Shown: in pieces, positions 36,870 through 46,489 of the stretch | How the letters are laid out: each line of letters starts with the position of its first letter | Numbering within the stretch: position 1 is the first letter of the stretch | Source of the DNA: Basidiobolus meristosporus CBS 931.73 | Lineage: Eukaryota > Basidiobolomycota > Basidiobolomycetes > Basidiobolales > Basidiobolaceae | Assembly (NCBI GenBank): GCA_002104905.1 | Contig: MCFE01000399.1 | Location: 1 to 64,000, forward strand | Length of the DNA: 64,000 nt | Direction of reading: 5' to 3' | Program-made: the position numbers and the translations under genes | The notes under the pieces: model-generated | What the model saw: only the letters and a program-made list of their open reading frames with translations | What the model was told of the DNA's origin: nothing | The model's database searches: none

Positions 36870-38216
36870 TAATTATCACCATTTAACCAACTAATGGTTT
36901 CTTTCCCGTATTGTATTATTTCAGCTTCTTTGACAATCTATACATAGACTTTTTGTATTAAATAAACACTTGATTTCTTTTCACGATACACCGAATTCCT
37001 TATTCAACGCGGCGGGTAACCTCGGCCATAATGCTGATACTCGATAGCGAGGGGTTGTGCATCAAGCAACAGTTCTACACTTCCAATATTCTCTCAACTC
37101 CTCCAATGACTACCAACCATGACACGGACGAAGAACACACCATTGCACCAACCTGATATAATCTGCCTTATCATCTCAATCTCAAACACACCGTGAATCA
37201 TGAAATCCGGTCCTCCATAGCTCAAGCAGGCCAATAGCAATGTGACCCTCCCACCTCCAAATCAATATAGATTAATACCACGACCGAACTTGTACAAACC
37301 ATGGGCCAAGAACATACAGGTTGATCGGCAATGTTTAGGCTAGGTCGAGAGCGTAGAAAATCCACAGTTACGGGGACTTCAGCACTCTGGTTAAACAAGA
37401 GCGGCATACCTGTGAGATGTCATGCACCTAGCACGAATATGAGCACGATGCTCATTGGCTGAGGGACTTTGGAACAGAGACGAAGGCTCGTCACTATGCC
37501 TACATTGGCAACGTGGTTACGACTTGCGAAATCGAGATGGCCTGCGTCACCTGGCATGCAATGAGCATTGCTAATAATGACTCAGTAGATAGTAGAACAA
37601 CACAAAATCCGGTGATGGCCTCTGATGGCTGTACACATCAAACGTGCTACGATACTCTTGCATGGTAGATCATCACCTCGTGGCCAGTCGCTCACAAGTT
37701 GAACTCGCCCCATCGATCTCTCGGCGGCTGGACAAACACTGCATCACGTCAGCATAAATCATCGAAAATGATGAATTGTAAATAGGGCATTTGCCTAATG
37801 CACCGCAAATCAGAATCCATGCCTCGTTATCCATCGATGGGACAATGTGTAGCGGCCTATTTTGACAAGAAATTTACGGATATGGGCAATTCAGGGGCCG
37901 CTCCTTTGAGTGTAACTCTTTTACCCCGTTTTTCAGATGATCAAGTCCACTCCACTCACTGAGTTTCCTTTTCCATCCAGGCGTATGAAACTATTGGCCA
38001 TTACGCGATGACTAATCCTTCATCTTCCCTTCGTTTATCTGTAACTGCATTTTTTTTTCAAGCATTATCATTATAGGAGTAAGGAGTAGACGGGGTATCG
38101 CATCGCCTGTATATATTTAAGCTACGCACCGGGTGGCATATAACTATTCTTCCCAAGTTCTCTGTCGAGTCTCAAAGAGACCTAACATATCAGTGTTGAG
38201 AAACATTTCACGTACC
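36870..38216. other. Intergenic region upstream of DAHP synthase
   Basis: About 1.35 kb without a gene. It holds a Gcn4-type site and, close to the gene, a TATATATTTAA run near 38,110. Open frame 37,222-37,407 (minus) is not supported. Confidence 0.5.
37578..37584 (+). promoter_or_regulatory. Gcn4/CPC1-type site (TGACTCA) upstream of DAHP synthase
   Basis: A perfect TGACTCA lies about 640 bp before the DAHP synthase ATG. Aromatic amino-acid genes are classic targets of general amino-acid control in fungi. The distance is long and one heptamer could occur by chance. Confidence 0.3.
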
Positions 38217-39368
38217 ATGGCTTTTGAACAAACCGACGATCTCCGCATCTCAGGCTACGACCCTCTCCTTCCTCCCCAAATTATTCAGGAGGAGCACGCG
38301 TTGAACGACGAAGCAAGGAACACCGTTCAACAAGGCCGAAAGAATGCAACTGCTGTATTGAAGGGCGAGGACGATAGGGTTCTGGTAATAGTCGGCCCCT
38401 GCTCTATTCACGACATAGAGGCAGCTAAAGAATACGGTTAGTATCCTAAATCTCTGCTTGAAGTCACGAGTTTCTTAATTCTGATCGTGATCCACACAAT
38501 AGCCCAGAAATTGAAGGAAGTGGCCCAGAAATATGACAACGAACTAGTCGTGATCATGCGTGCCTACTTTGAAAAGCCTCGCACCACTGTTGGCTGGAAG
38601 GGCTTGATCAACGACCCATTCCTTGACGGAAGTTTCCAAATCAATAAAGGCCTACGCATTGCTCGCCAGCTGTTGATCGATATTACCTCCATGGGCGTTC
38701 CTGTTGGGTCCGAGCTGCTGGATACAATCTCCCCTCAATTCCTGGCGGACCTTATCTCCTGGGGTGCCATTGGTGCTAGAACCACAGAATGCCAACTCCA
38801 TCGTGAGCTTGCATCAGGTGTATCCTTCCCTGTTGGATTCAAAAACGGAACCGATGGTAATGCTGGCATCGCCCTCGATGCGATTCGCGCTGCCTCTCAT
38901 CCTCATCATTTCCTTGGTGTCACAAAGCAAGGATTGGCTGCGATCACCAACACATCTGGAAACGATACCTGCCACATTATTTTGCGCGGTGGAAATCAGG
39001 GGCCCAATTACGAACAACAACACATTGCCAGTATTCGTGAAGAATTGCGTAAAACAAAGCTAAGAGAAGTGATCATGGTTGATTGTAGCCATGGAAATAG
39101 CTCTAAGCTTCACACGAATCAACCTAAAGTTTGCTCCAACCTTGCACAACAAATTGCAACCGGTGACAAATCAATTGTTGGTCTGATGATTGAAAGTAAC
39201 TTGGTCGCCGGTAGACAAGACATTCCGAAAGACGGACCTACCGCCCTTACCTACGGACAAAGTATTACCGATGCTTGTGTTGACTGGGATTGTACAGTGG
39301 AGATGTTGGATGAGTTAGCTAAAGCCGTGCAGCAGCGCAGAAGCTTGTGTACCAACGGAAACCACTGA
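38217..39368 (+). CDS. 3-deoxy-D-arabino-heptulosonate-7-phosphate synthase (type I DAHP synthase)
   Basis: Two exons (38,217-38,436; 38,503-39,368) encode 361 residues. The enzyme condenses PEP with erythrose-4-phosphate, the first step of the shikimate pathway. Motifs: VLVIVGPCSIHD, MRAYFEKPRTTVGWKG, GARTTECQLHRELASG, KNGTDGN, ILRGGNQGPNYE, VDCSHGNSSK and ESNLVAGRQDIP, which place it in the Aro3/Aro4 class. Whether it is the Phe- or Tyr-inhibited form cannot be told by eye. The frame is open for 28 codons upstream of the chosen ATG but begins only with GTG (MAYNYSSQ... if read). That extension contains no ATG, so the start MAFEQTDDLRISGYD is preferred. No damage; the intron phase matches. 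Confidence 0.93.
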
Positions 39369-40341
39369 GTGCGATAGATTGAAAACGAGGCGGAAATCAT
39401 TTTGGCGTTAGCTTTGGAAATGACATGTGAATATTTTTCATTCGTAATATAGATATTTCCTTCACTTTATGTATGGGCTTGATTATTCAGATATCCAAAT
39501 AAGATAATTGCAATAAATGGCTCATTGTTCTTCACATAATCATCATAAACTTCTCGTTCCCATGCTCGTTATTCATAAGAATCTTTCTATGGCGGTCATC
39601 GAATGCTGCACTAACAATGGTAGGTGGACATACTGTATGGCCGGTGAATGGTGTTAGTCACTCCACAATGATATTACAATAGCCTTTGGGACAAAAATAC
39701 TGCTATTAATGGCCTTTCATCCATGCACTGACAAAGGGATATCGATATCTTTAAACCATCAAAAACAATTGTTTTCGTAGTTAACTTTCCACTTTACTCT
39801 AGTGAAACGACCTAATTACCGATATGGAACCTCAATAAAACCTTGCATGCGAAATACTGGAATTCCTCTGCTACGTGTGACCAAAGTCCATTTTCAACAA
39901 CGCCAATTACATCACATCAAAGTTAACATCGTGCTGAGCATCATTAATGGTAGAAGCGTACCAGCATTGAGTTCACAAATCTCGGTTCAATGCACATCAA
40001 CCTTGCATATGTAATCTATTTAGGACCATACCATCATACAAAGAGAAAATTGAAATATTCGAAAAAAGCTGTACAACATTGGATGTGCTGTTGATTTTTC
40101 ATTCCAGGCCTAAAGTCGGCCAATTCCTGACTTGCTTCATGGATATCGCATTTTGGGCCAACCAATGTTACTGTGGTACAGGTTTAATTGCTGCAACTTC
40201 CATTCAAGCGTTTCGAATTCACTGAGACTTTCTTTTTCCATCAACCCATATAAAATGGTGTATTGCGCGTGGTTCAGCATCAATTTCGTCAGCTTCGGGT
40301 GCAGGTCACTTTTGTTATCTCAGTCTTAACGCATATTTGAC
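39369..40341. other. Intergenic region between DAHP synthase and LPMO-like gene
   Basis: 973 bp; AT-rich. A small open frame (39,802-40,014) has no domain. TATA-like sequence for the LPMO-like gene sits at its right end. Confidence 0.5.
40249..40255 (+). promoter_or_regulatory. TATA box of LPMO-like gene
   Basis: TATAAAA 93 bp ahead of the ATG at 40,342. Confidence 0.4.
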
Positions 40342-41160
40342 ATGTGGGGAAAAAAATTCATCGCCTTGGCAATCGTTTCGCTTGCTTGTGCCGTCAATGT
40401 TGAAGGGCATTCTTATCTAACTGGGCCTGACCCACGCGTTAGACAAGGCCAATGCCGCCTTGATGGCAAAACATTCTCCGGCTCAAATCCTAAGACTTGT
40501 TATGGGCCATGCGAATCTACCGTCGTAACACCAATGAATAAGCGCGCCGTCTATCAAAGAGGCCAGCAAATCACAGTTTCTTGGGCCCGCAACAACCACC
40601 CCGGAGGCTTTGTTCGTCTTGCATTTGCGAAAACCTCCAAGTCCAAGAGTGCTAGTGAATTCGATAAGAATGTCCACAAGTACTCTTGTTATGAAGCTGG
40701 GCCTGGCTGTAAAGGCCAGAGTAACAAAAACAATAACGACAAGTTGGGAACCAGTACCAAGAACTGTAACACTATTATCAACATTCCCAAGTGGCTCGAT
40801 GACGGTGAGTGGACTCTGCAGTGGTCTTGGTATGGCTCTATGCAAGGCCATGGAGACTTCTACTCTTGCTCGGATATCATCATTAAGGGTGGCCCTAAGG
40901 GCAACAACCAAGGTGCAGCATTTGAGGGAGGTGATCCTCGTAACCCCAGTAAGCAACTCTGTGCTATTGGATGGGGTGATCGCCTGGGAGTATGCAAGTG
41001 GAACAGATGCTGGGATCCTAAGAACAAGAACTCACGCGCACCATTCGTAAAGAAAGGATGGAACACCAATGTTGTAATCAATGCTGTTCCATATTCCAAG
41101 AAACCTTTGAAGATGTTACCTGGTCGCAACCCCAACACTAACAAGTCTACACCTTGGTAA
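40342..41160 (+). CDS. Secreted lytic polysaccharide monooxygenase-like protein (N-terminal His)
   Basis: Single exon, 272 residues. Residues 1-22 are a signal peptide (MWGKKFIALAIVSLACAVNV then EG). Cleavage after Gly22 would expose His23 as the mature N-terminus (HSYLTGPDPRVRQGQC), as required for the copper His-brace. A second histidine sits at position 86 in SWARNNHPGGFVRLAF. An axial aromatic is offered by GDFYSCSDIII, the D-F-Y-x-C-x-D pattern common near the LPMO C-terminal strand. Many cysteines (C38, C53, C57 and others) suit a secreted disulfide-bonded fold. No separate binding module or anchor is seen; the last 30 residues are basic and Asn/Pro-rich. LPMOs oxidatively cut chitin, cellulose or other glycans. 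I cannot place it in a named AA family by eye; an LPMO-like copper-binding protein without catalytic activity is the main alternative. Confidence 0.65.
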   Translation: MWGKKFIALAIVSLACAVNVEGHSYLTGPDPRVRQGQCRLDGKTFSGSNPKTCYGPCESTVVTPMNKRAVYQRGQQITVSWARNNHPGGFVRLAFAKTSKSKSASEFDKNVHKYSCYEAGPGCKGQSNKNNNDKLGTSTKNCNTIINIPKWLDDGEWTLQWSWYGSMQGHGDFYSCSDIIIKGGPKGNNQGAAFEGGDPRNPSKQLCAIGWGDRLGVCKWNRCWDPKNKNSRAPFVKKGWNTNVVINAVPYSKKPLKMLPGRNPNTNKSTPW

Positions 41161-44100
41161 TGGTAACTAGGCTTACCCCAGCAAACATTGACTATTGAAA
41201 ATGAATGTTTTGATTTCCATCATGTCATTCGACATAATAAACAAATATTTCTGAACACGCTTGAACAGATAGTGGTATCTTCCTCTAAAGTGTAATTCAT
41301 AATGTTGGGCTGTTCCGTGATTTCAACTACCGCTACATTATGGATCGATTCGGTGGTGGTGATTGCCGCAGGGACCAGTGTGGATTCGACGAATTGAATC
41401 AAAATATTGCAAATACTACATTAATTGGTGTGGCCGTATGATGCTTTCACTGGTATCACATGCACATTCTGAACGTACTCATTGCCTTTGAGTGAATCGT
41501 TGGTGGACTACACTCTTTACATTCCCTTTTAAAGCCTATATTTAACCCACTCTAAAAGGGGTTACAGGGATGAGGTGGAACATCACCAAGCGGGCTTTAA
41601 GGGAGCGTCAGTTAAAAAGAATGTTTGAATTACCACACTTGTTTTTCACTGTTGCATTTTGGCACCCGTCATAATCAAGTCGCGAGTTTACTGAAATGCT
41701 CCCTATCGCGAAATTGTTACTGCTATGTTTAGACAGTAAGGTTTGGAGAGCGTCGTTGTGACAATATGACTGCTCCCCAAGAAGTGTTGAAAGCCATATC
41801 CTAGCTTATTTTGTATTTCGAGTGCTCTCGTTATCTGTACTTTGTCTGCTATGCAAATAAACGTACTTTAAGTAATACTAGCCAAGCACAGATCATATGA
41901 TGTGAGGTGCGTCGCTTTGCGAGAACTATAGGCTCAACCTTACGGCCAGTACCATCGTTGCATTTGATATTGCTTTGATGGATGCCATTGACTTTTCTTA
42001 CACGCAGATTGCCTCCCAAACGCCGAAACCATTATGCTTAGCACCTCATTCCAATCTTAGGCAAACTTTTGAATCCCGATAAGGACTGTTATCGGATCCA
42101 AATCTCATCGGCTCCGCCCCTCCTGTCTTTTTCGCCGAGCAAGATCTGGCTTCAACTTTTGAACTACACTACCGATGCAATAATTATATTGCTGGCTGGA
42201 GCCTGCAGCATATTTTAATTAGTATTTACTGGGGACATTGAGGCATCTTGGCTTACACCTGTGCTCTGTTGCCAAGGCCAAAGTCCAATTTTGTATATAT
42301 TACCAAACTCGACTATACTGTAATCTATTCAGCTGCAACCTTCAATCCAAACCTCAACTTTTAAGGCGTAGGTACACTAATTTGTATCCTTTGTATTCTT
42401 CACCTGATTAATGCGATATTTAAGGACTTCGATATGCTGGTCACACTCCCAAATCATGATGATCACAAAAGTAGCCTTGTGCATGAAATTCAAATATGAT
42501 GGACATTGATACTGGTGCATGTATCCATTCCAGCTTCCTACCGAATCGCGCTAATTTTCATCTGGTGTGTATGCGAATTCGCTACACAGGCGATTTGTAA
42601 CGTTGCATCGCAAACTACCTATGTACTTTTAGAGGGCCTGGCTACCACCAGTCACCAGTTTGCCGACAAAATAAAGCCAATGAGCCAACTTCGACATAGT
42701 CGGGCAGCTAGCACAGTAATCTAGATGGGTGACAGTACTTCGCTGTGCAAAGGTATTGAACATAGCCGTCGTATTCATCACAGGTTAAACTTCAACACTC
42801 ACGACAGAATCCAACAATACCCGCAAGCACCATGACGTCACTTCGCTGCTTTGTATTGTTTTACAAGGGAAGAACGATGTACCTCGTTACCGTGGGTCTT
42901 TCCGTTTGGGCTACCTGTTCCGTGGTTGATGAATACAATTTTAATTCATCAATTAGAAGCGTAAAATCGAAATTGTTTTCGTAATGTGTTACTCTTCTTT
43001 GGGTGAAGGCACTCAATAAACAAGGCCTAACGCCGAATTTTCCCCAGCAGAAGCTCCGTGGAGATTTATCTGATCATAAGGTAACTAATAGTTGATATGA
43101 TGAACAACACGCATCTCAAGAAATCAAATGTATTTGCGTCGAACTGTGGATGGCTCGTATTTAATTAAGGAGACCGGGAGGAACTCATTAGTTTCTCAAC
43201 TCAGGGATATAGCTCGAATACCTTGCAGAATCAATTTATCTATCTGTATACATGATATAAGTCATATATTCTGAAGTAAGGGTGGCTGCATTTCAATCTC
43301 GCATATCAAGGGAAATAACAAAGTAGACTGGCGCACGAGAAACCAAGTCATTGTTAACCTGGGCCTACAGCGATTTAATCGCGGCCCTTCTGAGCAAATT
43401 GCTTGCTGGGAAGCCGAATCCCTAGTGTTGAGCAGGGGTCCATATGGTAAAAAGGGTCAGTAGTAAAGCGGATGGCTATGATGGGCGGTCTCTGTATAGA
43501 ACACAACACATTGGCTTGGAACAAATGGAAATTCCGCACACTTTCGATGGCAACTGTCACGTTGATAGAAAATTACTTGGGAACTGAGGATTGTTCATAT
43601 GCTCGTACAAATTAATCAAGCAAATCACTTGTGCCCATTTGGTATGCAATTTATGGCAAGCACATTATTGTTTTCTGAGGACTGATGTCATGTTGATATC
43701 GATCATTCCATTGTAAAACATGGCGATCATACTTGTCCTTTCGTGTTGGATGCCAGGGGCTATCAACCATACAGTTTGGACCAAGGGACGGAAACAGGCA
43801 GAAATCCGCCCTTCAGCAATAGGAACCATCCAAATTATATGCGCATCGTATATGGTCGGCGTAGTGTTAACCAACTAAAGGCATTGATTGAAATCCTCGA
43901 AATCTTACTCGAGACCTAATTAAATTCACAGACCACAAATGAATACAATACCGTTAAGGAGCTCAGCAAATCGGAGAGGCTATTAATAGCTAATCATATT
44001 AAAATACGAATTGATTCATTACTGAATCAGTCATAATGGAAATATGTACCTCCTCAAGTTGCACAGCTTAAATTGAACTTGTTTGGAGACGGACGCGGGG

Positions 44101-44353
44101 GCTCAGTACTAATATTCTTTGGCCATCCTTAGGGAAAGTGAAAATTTTGGTTCCACCAAATTATAAACTTAAATATGTATGGTAGTCCCTACGTTCCTGG
44201 CTATTTATCACTTGATATTTCTATCCATATCCTTTCCACTTCACAGGCGCTTGGTCGTCCTACTCTCCTCTCTATCTCTGCTTCGTGTTGTCCTTGCATA
44301 CTCAGCCCCTTCTGCTATCCACCCTCCCGTCATTTTCCACTCGTTAGTAAACT
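41161..44353. other. 3.2 kb gene-poor region between two secreted-protein genes
   Basis: No supported gene on either strand. The open frames here are under 80 codons (for example 42,506-42,724 plus, 43,665-43,874 minus) and lack domains. No tRNA, long repeat or transposase motif was seen. A TATAAA at 44,162 likely belongs to the CBM9-like gene. Confidence 0.5.
44162..44167 (+). promoter_or_regulatory. TATA box of CBM9-like gene
   Basis: TATAAA followed by a C/T-rich stretch (about 44,220-44,345) directly ahead of the ATG at 44,354; CT-rich leaders are frequent in strongly expressed fungal genes. Confidence 0.35.
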
Positions 44354-45632
44354 ATGAGATTATCCGAAGTCCTAAAATCGTTTGTCGTTTTGGGATTGGC
44401 AAGCACCTCTCTAGGTAATAACACTGCCTGTAAGGTTCCTTCCCCCAAGACCCACGTATCCTATCGCGCTTCTGGCCCCATTGTCCTTGATGGTAAACTT
44501 GATGACCCTGCTTGGGAAAAGGTCCCCTGGACGGATTATTTCGGTAACATTCAGGGACCTGCTGGCATTGCCCCTCCACCCGTCATGAACACTCGCGTCA
44601 AGGTATATCGGGTCTGCATGGTTTGATAAACGCTTGAAATCTAATCTTCATTTAGATCATGTTCGATGACGAGTATATCTACGTTGGCGCTCAGATCGAC
44701 GAAGAAGTCATTCGCGCCAAGACCAAATATTGTGAGGGAGAAAGTAAGACCGATTATTTTCGTACGAGATTGATTCCCTATTAACACACTTTTCAGAATG
44801 GGATGATAATGACTTCCAATTCTACCTTGATGCTGAACGTACCAACACAAACCTCAAGGTGATCAAGATGAATGCCTTGGGTCTCTACGAGTCCTTGATC
44901 TATGATAAGCCCCCTAGCAACAAGGGAGTTGGCAAACCTTGGGACATCAAGTCCAAATTTGAATTCAAGGTCTACACCAATGGTAAAGTTAATGATCCAA
45001 GATGGACCAAGGTCAAGGGAGGCTATTGGTCTGTCGAATGGAAACTTCACAAGAGCCTATTGTCAAACAAAGCCTCTACCAAGCGTGATGTTGAAGGAGT
45101 TCCAGCTTACCAGAACATGAATTTCTTGCGTACTGGCTATAACCCTACCTCCGTGTATCCTCTACCTGATCAAACAAACTTCACCAGTACTGCTTCTCTC
45201 TTCTTTGGAATCCCACCCGTTGTCAACTCCCCAGTCATGCGCAAACGCCATGAAGTCACTTCCAGATACCAATTCTCTTGGACTCCTCAATATTCCAACG
45301 ACCCTACCAATCCCGATCTTTGGGGCCATGTTGAATTCAAGGACACCACTGACACTTCTGTTCCATTTGTTGAGGATCCCAACTACGCCACTCGCTATGC
45401 CCTCATTCAAGTGTACCTCGCGCAGCAGGCATACGCCGCTAAGAACCAGGGCAAGTTTGCTAACGTATACTCGAAGTTAAACCTTGACTCTGAAGTGATC
45501 GGCAAGTGCGTTCCTGTCCCGAAGATTAAGGTATCTAATGATTGCCTCAACTTCGACGCTTTCATCAAGAAGAGCAAGGTCGTCGGTACCATCAACGACA
45601 CCCGCGAGATTATTTTCAAGGCCCATGCCTAG
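44354..45632 (+). CDS. Secreted CBM9-like carbohydrate-binding protein
   Basis: Three exons (44,354-44,602; 44,656-44,743; 44,797-45,632), 390 residues. A signal peptide (MRLSEVLKSFVVLGLASTSL) precedes a CBM9-like beta-sandwich: GPIVLDGKLDDPAWEKVPW, TRVKIMFDDEYIYVGAQIDE, then WDDNDFQFYLDAERTNTNLK and WSVEWKLHKSLL. The family-9-like domain usually binds sugars, and in fungi it occurs in secreted proteins of unknown role. The C-terminal half (WGHVEFKD, then VYLAQQAYAAKNQGKFANV) is conserved-looking but not a catalytic domain I recognise. Codon use (AAG, ACC, GAC, AAC) suggests good expression. It lies on the same strand as the LPMO-like gene, 3.2 kb downstream, with no other gene between. Function in cell-wall or substrate binding is inference. 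Confidence 0.72.
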
Positions 45633-46489
45633 GTCCCCTTTTTGGATTACATTATTATTCACACTGATCGATCTCAAACAATAAGAATCCTTTAATCAGT
45701 TTTTGTCTGACTTAATAATATGTATTACATCTTCGATCCCTTTTTGATATGTGGTCTTCATCCCATAGCCATCTCATGAATGTATTCCCCAACATGGGGT
45801 TACTGCGTAACTCTTATCATTAAAATTCGTGATTGCAATCACAACCTATTCGTGGTATGTGCAGCGCTGGACAACATAACTCAGCATGGATTTGTCGGCT
45901 TACATGGTTCTGGAGTCGTTTCAAACAACAGGCATCAAGCATGTACCGCGTCTGCTACCCGAGAGTTGCGATTCTTGACGGTGGCACATGGGATCCGAGA
46001 GCCAACTCAGAATTCATCTTCACTCACCAATAGATGATGGTTTTATCTTACCAGTCCAGTCATCCTATTATTCTCAGTAACAGGTTCTTTCCAGATGGTA
46101 CAACGAAAAATGAATTGGCTCTGATTCTCATCGGTGTCAGCCTTTATGTAAGCAGAAGATGATACTTCACTCTTACCTAAAATGGGTATAGGAGATTTAT
46201 TGTGTGACGTGGTTTATAAGCGCTTCCATACTTTCCATTATCGGCAGTGAGATTGCCATATTCGCCATTATAAATCATCGATTATGTATTATGTAAGTAT
46301 GATTGTCTAGCGTCGTAGCAATATGCCGGACTCCTGAACTCTATCAGCCAAGATATGGATATTTTCTTAATTTGGCCTGGGCTCATGATCAGTTTCAGTT
46401 TGGGATTTCTTCTTATACCATCTCCCATCCCTCATATATCTGCCTATCCTCATGTATCAGGCTCAACTTTGTATGCTCTCATACGGATT
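45633..46489. other. Intergenic region between CBM9-like and INTS10-like genes
   Basis: About 860 bp. A plus-strand frame ending near 46,033 reads like a Cys/Trp-rich peptide (QHNSAWICRLTWFW; VAILDGGTWDPR), but no start, splice partner or family could be found. The INTS10-like promoter should lie in the right half. Confidence 0.4.

Noticed and set aside
38133-38216. 28-codon N-terminal extension of DAHP synthase
   Set aside because: Starts with GTG only, no ATG; the conserved protein begins at 38,217.
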